This document shows, in pieces, positions 52,501 through 60,202 of a DNA stretch of 64,000 bases (position 1 is the stretch's first letter; the number at the start of each line of letters is the position of its first letter). The DNA is from Jiangella mangrovi (GTDB lineage: Bacteria; Actinomycetota; Actinomycetes; Jiangellales; Jiangellaceae), in the NCBI RefSeq assembly GCF_014204975.1, contig NZ_JACHMM010000001.1, forward strand, positions 3,410,001-3,474,000, in the 5' to 3' direction. Under the pieces are notes generated by a model. The model did no database searches. It was not told the DNA's origin and saw only the letters and a list, made by a program, of their open reading frames with translations. The translations under genes and the position numbers were made by a program.

Positions 52501-53823
52501 GTGCTGGTGTTGGCGGTCGCGGCGTTCTCCGTCGCCTGGTGGCTGGGGCTGTACCTGGCCGGGCGCGACCCGTCCGACGCCGCGATGTCGCGCGCCGGGC
52601 TGGGTCTGGTGTCGTACGCGCTGGCGCTCGCGCTGAGTGTCTTCGACGGCACGGTGGTCGACGCCGTCGGCTATGTGCTGGCCGGGCTGCCGGCGCTGAT
52701 CTGGGCCGGCGTGCTGATCGCGCTGCTGCCCCCCGAGGACCCCTACCGCGCGCCCGCCGACCGCGTCTGGCGCTGGACCGTCCTGCCGCTCGGGGTCGCG
52801 GAGCTGGTGGCCGCCGCCGTCGTCGGCGGATGGTGGGAGCCGCTGACGGCGGCGCTCGTGCTGCTGCCGCTGGCGGCGGCGCTGGTGCTCGTGTGGCGGT
52901 CGATGACCCGCGGCCCGGTGGGGCTGCGGCAGGGCGTGGTGCTGCTGGCGACGCTGTTGTTCGGACTCGGCGCGGTGGCCGTGCTGGTGCCGTTCGGATG
53001 GCTGCCCGACGGCGTCGTCCTGGCCTCCGTCGGGATCGACCTCCTCGTGCTCGGCGTCGTGGTCGCCGTGACGAACGCGCTCGAGGCGGGCGAGGCGCTC
53101 GGCGCGGACCTGCGCCGGTCCGCCGTCGGGGCCGGGCTGGCGGCCGTGGTGTTCGGCGGGCAGGTCGGGCTGGTGTCGCTGGCGGTGGACGACGGCGACA
53201 GAGCGGCATTGCGGGCGCTCGCGTTCGGCGTCGTGGCCGCCGCCATCGCCGTCGTGACCCTGGCCAGCTCGATCCAGGCGCTGCTCGACCGCGTCGCCTT
53301 CGCGGGGACGCCGGACCTGAGGTCCTCGCGGGCGGAGCTGCGCGACGCGACCGACGCGCTGCCCCGTCGCGACGAGGGGGCGAGCCTGGCCGCCCTGGAC
53401 GACGACGCGTTCACTCGGCTCGTCCGCGACGCGCTGCGCAACTACGGCGACCTCGGCAAGCTGGTGTCCAGCCCCCTGCTCGCGCTGCCCGCCGTCGACG
53501 CCCGGCTGGCCGGTCGCGAGGGGCATGCCCTGGACCGCGCGACCGAGCTGAAGGCGCTGCTGCTCGAGAGCATCGAGCGGCTGCGACCGCGCGAGGCCGA
53601 GTTCGGGACGAGCGAGGAGTGGCGGTACTTCAACGCCTTGTACTTCCCGTACGTCGCCGGGATCCGCCCGTACCGCCGCCAGCCCGACCTCAGCGGCCTC
53701 GACGACGTCTCGCGGCGGGCGTTCGACTGGCTGCGCCGCTACGTGCCGGAGCGGACCCTCTACAACTGGCAGAACGCGGCGGCCCGAGTGGTGGCGCGCG
53801 ATCTGCGGGCGCGCGTGGACTGA
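52501..53823 (+). CDS. Multi-pass membrane protein with a conserved-looking C-terminal cytoplasmic domain
   Basis: 440 residues. The first ~270 form about eight membrane helices. The rest is soluble: a short acidic linker, LVRDALRNYGDLGKLVSSPL, a Leu/Arg-rich helix, and SEEWRYFNALYFPYVAGIRPY then YVPERTLYNWQNAAARVVAR, which looks like a DNA-binding or protein-binding helical unit. No family is recognised. The GTG is six nt after TAGCCT, a leaderless promoter. It might be a membrane-bound one-component regulator, but that is speculation. Confidence 0.7.
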   Translation: MLVLAVAAFSVAWWLGLYLAGRDPSDAAMSRAGLGLVSYALALALSVFDGTVVDAVGYVLAGLPALIWAGVLIALLPPEDPYRAPADRVWRWTVLPLGVAELVAAAVVGGWWEPLTAALVLLPLAAALVLVWRSMTRGPVGLRQGVVLLATLLFGLGAVAVLVPFGWLPDGVVLASVGIDLLVLGVVVAVTNALEAGEALGADLRRSAVGAGLAAVVFGGQVGLVSLAVDDGDRAALRALAFGVVAAAIAVVTLASSIQALLDRVAFAGTPDLRSSRAELRDATDALPRRDEGASLAALDDDAFTRLVRDALRNYGDLGKLVSSPLLALPAVDARLAGREGHALDRATELKALLLESIERLRPREAEFGTSEEWRYFNALYFPYVAGIRPYRRQPDLSGLDDVSRRAFDWLRRYVPERTLYNWQNAAARVVARDLRARVD

Positions 53824-53826
53824 AAC

Positions 53827-53864
53827 TGGCAGTACTTGGCAGTGCCCGGTCTGGGTTTGGCAGT
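53827..53864. repeat. Three phased TGGCAGT direct repeats
   Basis: TGGCAGT occurs at 53827-53833, 53837-53843 and 53858-53864, that is at offsets of 10 and 21 bp, all on one face of the helix. They lie in the 106-bp gap before the small membrane protein gene and could be a cooperative binding site. Confidence 0.5.
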
Positions 53865-53929
53865 GGTGCGGGCGTGATGGTCGTGGTGTCCGAACGACAT
53901 CGATCGACGTCACGAAGGAGCAGGTCACC

Positions 53930-54364
53930 ATGGCCTCGAACCGCTTCGACACCGCCACCCGCACCCCCGCCGTCGCCCGGATCCGCGAGACGCCGCTGCT
54001 GCGCTGGACCCTCGAGCTCGACGGCGTCGCCAACGTCTTGATCGGGCTCGCGTACGTCCTCGCGGCCGGCTGGATCGGTGACGAGCTGGGGCTGCCCACG
54101 TCGCTGATCTACCCGGTGGGCGCGTTCATGGTCGCGGCCGGCGCGCTGATCGTCGCCATCTCGACGCGGCGGGAGGCGCCGGCGCTGTGGGTGGGCGCGA
54201 TCATCGTCCTCAACTTCGTCTGGGCGGTCGACAGCGTGGTCGTCGCCGCGGCCGGCTGGTTCGACCCGACCACCGCCGGGACGGCGTGGATACTGCTGCA
54301 GGCCGGTGTCGTCGCCCTCCTCGGCGCCTTCGAATGGGCCGGGCTCCGCCGGGCCCGCCGCTGA
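53930..54364 (+). CDS. Small hypothetical membrane protein
   Basis: 144 residues with four predicted helices (VANVLIGLAYVLAAGWIG; LIYPVGAFMVAAGALIVAIS; ALWVGAIIVLNFVWAVDSVV; AWILLQAGVVALLGAFEWAG) and a ~25-residue charged N-terminus. Resembles small actinobacterial SPW/DUF-type membrane proteins of unknown function. GAAGGAG precedes the ATG at normal distance. Phased TGGCAGT repeats lie upstream and a strong terminator follows. Confidence 0.65.
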   Translation: MASNRFDTATRTPAVARIRETPLLRWTLELDGVANVLIGLAYVLAAGWIGDELGLPTSLIYPVGAFMVAAGALIVAISTRREAPALWVGAIIVLNFVWAVDSVVVAAAGWFDPTTAGTAWILLQAGVVALLGAFEWAGLRRARR

Positions 54365-54390
54365 CCCCGTCGTTCCCCGAGACCCGAGCC

Positions 54391-54426
54391 CCGGCCCCGG
54401 CGCGTGTGAGCCCGCGCCGGGGCCGG
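54391..54426 (+). terminator. Terminator
   Basis: A 14-bp perfect stem: CCGGCCCCGGCGCG pairs with CGCGCCGGGGCCGG around an eight-nt loop, 26 bp after the membrane protein stop. Confidence 0.8.
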
Positions 54427-54475
54427 TCCATGCCTGCGCGCACGAAAGTGGAACCAACGCACCGTCGTCCCGGCT

Positions 54476-54509
54476 CTGGTTACACTTTCTTCCAAGAAAA
54501 TGTAACCAG
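54476..54509. promoter_or_regulatory. 34-bp operator of the AlbA_2/RecG-like regulator
   Basis: CTGGTTACACTTTCTT pairs with AAGAAAATGTAACCAG at 15 of 16 positions around a central CC. GAAAGTGGAACC at 54444-54455 looks like an extra half-site. It lies 17 bp before the start codon, where a bound protein would block transcription; probably autoregulatory. Confidence 0.7.
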
Positions 54510-54525
54510 CGGCGTAGGAGAGCCC

Positions 54526-56265
54526 GTGTCGTTCCACTTTCTGGGTCCGGACCCCGTCGAAGCACAATTGCAGCGGGTGCTCAACGGACTCGCGGCCGGA
54601 AGGGCACCTCGCGACATCGAGCTGCTCAACGTCGATGTGAAGGAGGAGCCGGGCCGTCGTGACTCCACCGGCGTTGTTCTTCCAGGTGCGACGGAGAACG
54701 AGGCGGCCGCGCGGTACCTCGTCGGCGAACTGGCGTGTGTCGCGAACACCCCTGGCGCCGGCGCCATCATCCTGGGCGTCGCCGACGATGGCCGGCGCAT
54801 CGGCACGGCGCTGAACGAGGAGTGGCTGCGGCACCGCATCTTCCAGATCAGCGAGCGGCGCCTGACCGTCGACATCCGGGTCGGAGATCTCGATGGAACT
54901 CGCATCCTCGTGCTTCTGCCGCCGGAGGCGGTCGAACCGATCCGCTCGAACGGCCGGATCCATTGGCGGGTCGCCGACCACTGTGTCGAGGTCGACGCGG
55001 CCACGTGGATGGCCGGCCGGCTGCATCGAGGCGGGCTCGACTGGTCGGCGCAGCCATCGGGCTTCCGGCTCGAGGACGTCCACGCCAGTGCCGTCGAGAT
55101 TGCCCGCCGCTTTCTCGGCCAAGCGGGCAGCGACCCGGCCGCGGCCGACCTCGGTGGCGCCACGGACAACGACCTGCTGCGCCGGCTCAACGTCGTCGAC
55201 GGTGACGGCCGGCTGACCAACGCCGGCGCGCTACTCTTCGTCACGACGGGCGCTCCGGCGCTCGACTACATGCGACGCGACCACCCCGGCGGCGACAGCA
55301 CGATCCGCGTGCGCAGGGACGGGTCACTGCTCTCCCAGCTGGCCGAGGTCGAAACAGCAGCTGCGGCGGCGAACGCAGTCGTACAGATCTCCGAGGGGCT
55401 CGTCCGCGGCCAGGTCCGCAGACTGCCGCAGTCCGCCGTCCGCGAGGCGATCGTGAACGGGGTGATCCACCGCGACTGGTCCACGGACGCGCCGGTCGTG
55501 ATCGAGCATGTCGGCGACACGCTCACGGTCACCTCGCCCGGCGGCTTCATCGCCGGCATCACACCGCAGAACATCATCACCCACCCGTCCGCGCCCAGGT
55601 ATCGAGCGTTGGCTGAGGCTGCCGCATCGCTCCGGCTGGCGGAGCGCGAGGGCATCGGCGTCGATCGGATGGTCGCGGCCATGCTTGCCCTGGGGCACGA
55701 GCGGCCGGACATCTCCGAGTTGCCCGGTCCATACGTCCGGACGGTTCTCTTGGGCGGTCCGCCTGACGCATCCTGGATCGAACTCCTGGCCGACATCACA
55801 CCGAAGACGCTGACACGTGACGTCGACCTCCTGTTGATGCTGGATCACCTGTGCCGCCATGGCTGGATCGATGCGGCGCGGGCTGCACCGGTGATCCAGC
55901 GCGGGGAAGCGGAGGCGCGGGCCGCCATCGGCAGGCTGTCCGAGGCGGTATTTCTCGAGGGCATCGTGACCGAAGTAGCAGGCGTGCCGACCGGCGAGCC
56001 GACGGCCTGGCGGCTGTCCGACCATGTACTCGTGTGGATGGACTACCGGCTGGGCTATCGCCATGGCGAGGCGCGACAGCGCATGATCCTGGAGTGGGCG
56101 CGTGCCCGCGGACGAGTCTCGTCGACCGAGGTCTCCGATCTCGCCGGCGTAGCGCAGAACTCGGCGGGGAAGTTGCTGACGGAGCTCGAGCGGCAGGGTC
56201 TCCTGGAGCCGAGCCGAGCGAACCGGAGCGGCCGGGGGTTCTTCTACCGTCCCGTGAGCACCTGA
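54526..56265 (+). CDS. AlbA_2/ATPase-domain (RecG-like) regulator protein
   Basis: 579 residues. The N-terminal AlbA_2 (Schlafen-type) domain spans about 25-150 (VKEEPGRRDS, YLVGELACVANTPGAGAIIL, GVADDGRRIG). A GHKL-like HATPase_c_4 region at about 300-400 has AVREAIVNGVIHRDW and LTVTSPGGFIAG. The C-terminus has a winged helix (RGRVSSTEVSDLAGVAQNSA). These proteins are usually annotated as RecG-related helicase-like or transcriptional regulators, with no proven helicase. GTG at 54526 has GGAG five nt before it. Unusually symmetrical operator upstream. Some AlbA_2 proteins are linked to phage defence, but there is no defence context here. Confidence 0.8.
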   Translation: MSFHFLGPDPVEAQLQRVLNGLAAGRAPRDIELLNVDVKEEPGRRDSTGVVLPGATENEAAARYLVGELACVANTPGAGAIILGVADDGRRIGTALNEEWLRHRIFQISERRLTVDIRVGDLDGTRILVLLPPEAVEPIRSNGRIHWRVADHCVEVDAATWMAGRLHRGGLDWSAQPSGFRLEDVHASAVEIARRFLGQAGSDPAAADLGGATDNDLLRRLNVVDGDGRLTNAGALLFVTTGAPALDYMRRDHPGGDSTIRVRRDGSLLSQLAEVETAAAAANAVVQISEGLVRGQVRRLPQSAVREAIVNGVIHRDWSTDAPVVIEHVGDTLTVTSPGGFIAGITPQNIITHPSAPRYRALAEAAASLRLAEREGIGVDRMVAAMLALGHERPDISELPGPYVRTVLLGGPPDASWIELLADITPKTLTRDVDLLLMLDHLCRHGWIDAARAAPVIQRGEAEARAAIGRLSEAVFLEGIVTEVAGVPTGEPTAWRLSDHVLVWMDYRLGYRHGEARQRMILEWARARGRVSSTEVSDLAGVAQNSAGKLLTELERQGLLEPSRANRSGRGFFYRPVST

Positions 56266-56310
56266 CCGGGCGTTAAGGCCACCCTCAGGGAACGCCGCTA
56301 CGCTCGAACG

Positions 56311-57093
56311 GTGGTGACCCAGGACCTGCCCGCCGCCGGTGTCGAGACGACGTCGCGGCGGAGGTTGACCGCCGAGATCTGGATCGTCCTCGGGCTGTCG
56401 CTCGGCCAGTCCGCCGTCTACGCCGTCGTCAGCCTGATCGCGCGGCTGACCCGGCCCGAGCGGCTGAGCGAGCAGACGGCGACGCTGAACGCGTCGCGGA
56501 GTGTGCGCGAGTATCTCGACCTCACCTATCAGGTGCTGTCGTTCGCGTTCGCGCTGGTGCCGGTGGTGCTGGCGCTGTACCTGCTGTCGGGGCCGGGCCG
56601 GTCGGCGGTGAAGCGCATCGGGTTCGACCTCGCGCAGCCGCGGCGCGACCTGCTGTTCGGTGTGGGTCTGTCGATCGTCATCGGGCTGCCAGGGCTGGGC
56701 ATCTACTTCCTCGGCCACGCGCTGGACATGAACGTCTCGATCCAGGCGAGCACCCTGAACGCCTACTGGTGGACGGTGCCCGTGCTGGTGCTGTCGGCGG
56801 TGCAGAACGCGGTGGTCGAGGAGGTCATCGTCGTCGGGTTCCTGATGACGCGGCTGAAGCAGCTCGGCTGGGAGCTGCCGGCGATCATCGCGACCAGCGC
56901 GGTGCTGCGCGGCTCGTACCACCTGTACCAGGGCTACGGCATGGCCATCGGCAACATGCTCATGGGCGTGGTGTTCGCCTACTTCTACCACCGCACGAAA
57001 CGGGTGATGCCGCTGGTCATCGCGCACTCGATCCTCGACATCGTCTCGTTCGTCGGCTACGACCTGTTCGCCGACGAGCTCGGCCTGCCGTGA
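56311..57093 (+). CDS. CPBP-family intramembrane metalloprotease
   Basis: 260 residues with about six to eight helices. Motif 1 is AVVEEVIVVGFLMTRL (Glu-Glu present; the usual Arg four residues later is Val-Gly), motif 2 RGSYHLYQGYG supplies His, and motif 3 AHSILDIVSF supplies the second His. These Abi/CAAX-type enzymes cut membrane-anchored proteins or protect bacteriocin producers. TACGCT six nt before the GTG suggests a leaderless message. The stop overlaps the DUF3052 gene start by four nt. Confidence 0.82.
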   Translation: MVTQDLPAAGVETTSRRRLTAEIWIVLGLSLGQSAVYAVVSLIARLTRPERLSEQTATLNASRSVREYLDLTYQVLSFAFALVPVVLALYLLSGPGRSAVKRIGFDLAQPRRDLLFGVGLSIVIGLPGLGIYFLGHALDMNVSIQASTLNAYWWTVPVLVLSAVQNAVVEEVIVVGFLMTRLKQLGWELPAIIATSAVLRGSYHLYQGYGMAIGNMLMGVVFAYFYHRTKRVMPLVIAHSILDIVSFVGYDLFADELGLP

Positions 57094-57494
57094 CAACGGG
57101 GTACTCCGGCACGCCGTTGGTGCGCAAGCTCGGCGTCAAGGCGGGGCACCGGGTGCTGCTCGACGGGGCTCCTGGCGGCTTCGAGCTCGAGGGCCTGCCC
57201 GACGGCGTGAGCGTCGACCACCGCGCGGGGCCGGGCACGTACGACGTCGTGCTCGCGTTCACCCGCGACCGCGCGACGCTCGATCGCGACCTGCCGGGCC
57301 ACCACGACCGCATCGAGCGCGACGGCGCCGTCTGGGTCGCCTGGCCGAAGCGGGCCAGTAAGGTGCCGACCGACCTGACGGAGGACTGCGTCCGCGAGGT
57401 GGCGCTCCCGCGCGGCCTCGTCGACGTGAAGGTGGCGGCGATCGACGCCGTGTGGTCGGGGCTGAAGCTGGTGATCCGCAAGCAGAACCGCTGA
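57090..57494 (+). CDS. DUF3052-family protein
   Basis: 134 residues. The pattern GYSGTPLVRKLGVKAGHRVLL, YDVVLAFTRDRATL, GAVWVAWPKRASKVPTDLTE and GLVDVKVAAIDAVWSGLKLV is the DUF3052 fold, widespread in actinobacteria with no known activity. GTG start overlapping the CPBP stop (GTGA), so it is translationally coupled to the membrane protease. Confidence 0.85.
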   Translation: MTTGYSGTPLVRKLGVKAGHRVLLDGAPGGFELEGLPDGVSVDHRAGPGTYDVVLAFTRDRATLDRDLPGHHDRIERDGAVWVAWPKRASKVPTDLTEDCVREVALPRGLVDVKVAAIDAVWSGLKLVIRKQNR

Positions 57495-57517
57495 CGCCGT
57501 CACCGCGTCCAACCTGC

Positions 57518-58786
57518 ATGAAGCCACGGGCACGGTGGGTGGCCGCGGCGGGGGTGGCCCTGCTGGCGGCGGGTTGTGGTGAGACGGCGGCCGGTCCGGG
57601 AGCGGGCGGCTCGCCCACGGGGAACGACGGCGGCAGCTGGCGGCCGGTCGCGGAGTCGCCGCTGAGCCCGCGCGAGGCGCCGCTGACGGTCACCGTCGGC
57701 GACCGCATCCTCGTCATGGGCGGGAGCGACGGCCCGCCGTGCCCGCCGAACGCCGACTGCGTCGCGCCGCCGCCCCCGTTACACGACGGAGCGGCCTATG
57801 ATCCCGCGGCCGACAGCTGGACGCCCATCGCCGACGCACCGGAGCCGGTCGGCGGGGGCGTCGACACGTCGGTGGTGGTGGGCGACACCGTCTACGTGTC
57901 GACCGTGATCTTCAACCTGGAAGGCGGCCGGACGTCGACGACGTTCCAGTCCTACGACGCGGCTGCGGACACCTGGGCCGAGCTCACCCCGCCCGACGAG
58001 AGCGAGTGGCGCTACCTGACGGTCGCCGGCGACCGCATCGTCGCCTACCGCGGCTCGCACGAGGACTACACGGGCGGGACGCTGGAGCCGCTCGACCCGC
58101 TGCCGGCCGACCTCGTCTACGACGCCGCCGCGGACACCTGGGCCGAGCTGCCGGCCGACCCGCTCGGCCCGTCGTACGACCGCCGGCTCATCGGCACCGA
58201 CGGCGGCGCCGTCCTGCTGGCCAGCGACTTGGTCCCGAACCCCGGCGTCGACCCGCCGGTCGTCCACGCGGCGACGCTCGACCTCGCGGCCGGCACCTGG
58301 ACCGAGCTCCCCGACGGCGACGTCGTCAGCGGGTACGGCTTCAGTCGCGTCGGCGACCTGCTGGTCAGCGCGCTGGAGGAGTCGTCCGACGGCGGCGAGG
58401 TGAACAACTGGGGTCGCGGCATCCCGTACGGCGGCATCCTCGACCCCGCCACCGGCACCTGGTCGACGCTGCCCGAGCGGGCGCCTCGTGACCCGCTGGA
58501 CGGGTTCATGATCCCGGTGGGCAACCTCACCGGCGAACGCACCATCGTGTCCGGCGCCTGGGCCCTCGACGTCCCGACGCTGACCTGGAGCCGCGTGCCG
58601 GACAGCCCGGACGACGAGCACGTCCAGGGCCAGTCGGCCGCGTTCATCGACACGAGTGCCGGCGGTCAGGTGATGCTGTGGGGCGGCTCGCGCTGGCCCG
58701 GCTGGCTCGAGGACCCCGAGTCGATGGGCGACGGCGAGTTGATCGCCGACGGCTGGATCTGGACCGTGCCCGCACCGCCGGGGTAG
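57518..58786 (+). CDS. Kelch-type beta-propeller lipoprotein
   Basis: 422 residues. The lipobox LLAAGCGET marks a lipoprotein. Repeats of about 50 residues carry kelch-like cores (DRILVMGGSDG, AAYDPAADSWTPIADAP, SYDAAADTWAELT, YDAAADTWAELPAD, DLAAGTWTELPD, LDPATGTWSTLPE), forming a six- or seven-bladed propeller on the outer membrane face. Such domains bind proteins or sugars; the ligand is unknown. The ATG sits 23 bp after the DUF3052 stop, with a poor ribosome site. Confidence 0.8.
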   Translation: MKPRARWVAAAGVALLAAGCGETAAGPGAGGSPTGNDGGSWRPVAESPLSPREAPLTVTVGDRILVMGGSDGPPCPPNADCVAPPPPLHDGAAYDPAADSWTPIADAPEPVGGGVDTSVVVGDTVYVSTVIFNLEGGRTSTTFQSYDAAADTWAELTPPDESEWRYLTVAGDRIVAYRGSHEDYTGGTLEPLDPLPADLVYDAAADTWAELPADPLGPSYDRRLIGTDGGAVLLASDLVPNPGVDPPVVHAATLDLAAGTWTELPDGDVVSGYGFSRVGDLLVSALEESSDGGEVNNWGRGIPYGGILDPATGTWSTLPERAPRDPLDGFMIPVGNLTGERTIVSGAWALDVPTLTWSRVPDSPDDEHVQGQSAAFIDTSAGGQVMLWGGSRWPGWLEDPESMGDGELIADGWIWTVPAPPG

Positions 58787-58968
58787 TGAGGTCGGCACGC
58801 CTCGCCGTATTCGTCGCGGTCCGCCCGGGCCGAGATGATCACGTTCACCACGAAATCCCGTGCCGCACGAGGGCTGCGGGCCTCGTGATGCCCGGGCCGT
58901 CATGGTGGGCGGCCCAGAAATCGCCGGCTCTTTTCACATCGCGGACCGCCGCCGGGGCAACGGGCCGA
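58787..58968. other. Intergenic region, no gene seen
   Basis: No supported gene. It contains one copy (58904-58919) of a 16-bp sequence, GGTGGGCGGCCCAGAA, that recurs at 60133-60148 on the far side of the insertion sequence, suggesting that the flanks share an older duplication. Confidence 0.5.
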
Positions 58969-58992
58969 CTTCACTAGCGCCAGCCGTCTTCA

Positions 58993-59957
58993 CTAGGGCG
59001 TGTCTGGCGGATCTTGTCGTTGGTGGTCGCGGAGCCAGATTCTGATGCTGGCGACGTCGATGGTTCCGCGGTAGACGAAGTCGCGTTTGTCGGTGCGCAT
59101 GGCCACGGCGCGGTAGCCGCGCAGCTTGTTGATCGTGCGCTCGACGGTGTTGCGGTCGCGGTAGGCGGCGGGGTCGAAGTTCGGGGGCCGGCCGCCGTTG
59201 CGGCCGCGGTTGCGGCGTCCACGCTGCTGGCTGCTGGGGGTCGGGATGACCGCGGTGATGTGGTGTTTGCGCAGCCACGCGCGGATGGGCCCGGTGGAGT
59301 AGGCCTTGTCGGCCAGCAGCTGGCTGGGCCGGGTGCGTGCCCGCCCGCCGCCGCGGCGGCGGATCGACAATCGGGTGATGAGCGGTTCGAAGGCCAGCGA
59401 ATCGTTGCGGTTCCCGGCGGTGGTCACCCGCGCCAACGGACGGCAGCGGCGATCAGCGATCAGGTGAAGCTTCGTGGTCAATCCGCCGCGAGAACGACCC
59501 AACCCTTCCCGCAGCGGCGGCTTCTTGTCATTCGATGCCGCCCCCCCGTCCGGGCCGGCTGGTCGCCCAGGGCGACCCCCAGCCGCTCGGCAGGCACATC
59601 CTTGGGCGGTTCATGCCGCGCGCCCGCGGCATGCTGGTGGGCGCGGACCACCGTCGAGTCCATCGCCACCACCCACCGCCCGGCGTCGTCGGTGTCGCTC
59701 CCGGCCTGCAACCCAGCGACGATCCGTTCCCACGTACCATCGGCTGACCAGCGGCGATGCCGCGCATACACGGTCTGCCACGTCCCGTAGTCCGGCGGCA
59801 GATCGCGCCACGGGGCGCCGGTCCGGGTCCGCCACAGCACCCCGTTGATCACCATGCGGTGATCCACCCAACGACCGCCCCGGCGCGGACTCCGATCCGG
59901 CAACAACGGCTCCAGACCAGCCCACTCCACATCGGTCAGGTCATGTCGATCAAGCAC
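58993..59957 (-). CDS. IS5/IS427-type transposase, two frames joined by -1 frameshift
   Basis: Upstream frame 59957-59478 (about 159 residues) has the helix-turn-helix part and the first catalytic Asp in VAMDSTVVRAHQH. Downstream frame, read to 58993, has the second Asp in LLADKAYSTG and the Glu in NTVERTINKLRGYR, completing the DDE triad. A run of seven G (minus strand, 59541-59547) lies in the overlap before NDKKPPLREGLGRSRGG, a suitable slippery site for programmed -1 shifting, as in other IS427 members. The stop codon TAG is formed from the CTA of the target duplication, so it depends on the insertion site. Confidence 0.85.
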
Positions 59958-60004
59958 AAACCCGTTCTACCGAGACCAACCAACAAGATCCACTAGACAC
60001 GCCC
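58996..60004 (-). mobile_element. IS5-family (IS427-like) insertion sequence, about 1 kb
   Basis: Terminal inverted repeats begin GGGCGTGTCT at both ends and continue with GGATCTTGT. CTAG lies at each boundary, giving a TA or CTAG target duplication, typical of the IS427 group. One transposase is encoded in two overlapping minus-strand frames. The ends are intact and the reading frames undamaged, so it may be active or recent. Confidence 0.85.
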
Positions 60005-60202
60005 TAGCGAAAACCGTCCTCCGCGCGCCCACGCGGCCTCAGAAGACGGCTGGCGGTATTGAAGACGGTCGCCGCCATCGAAGTTGCCGCGTGTCCGCCG
60101 CCAGACTCCTCGACCCGACCACGACGCGACGCGGTGGGCGGCCCAGAACCGGTTACCTGGGTGACTTGTCCCCGTCACAGAGCGGTCCTACGCTCGCCTG
60201 GT

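Larger units (their letters stand above)
58969..60064. repeat. Palindrome split by the insertion sequence
   Basis: CTTCA ... GCCAGCCGTCTTC (58969-58991) is the complement of GAAGACGGCTGGC ... TGAAG (60042-60064). Without the element the two halves would form a hairpin with a ~50-nt loop, so the insertion sequence landed in the loop of a pre-existing palindrome, perhaps the terminator of the kelch gene. Confidence 0.65.

Noticed and set aside
54526-56265. Phage-defence system assignment for the AlbA_2 protein
   Set aside because: No defence partners, integrase or toxin-like genes adjoin it. The domain is equally common in ordinary regulators.
58678-58977. Possible small gene downstream of the kelch lipoprotein
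   Set aside because: It overlaps the kelch gene for half its length, has no ribosome site and shows no domain.
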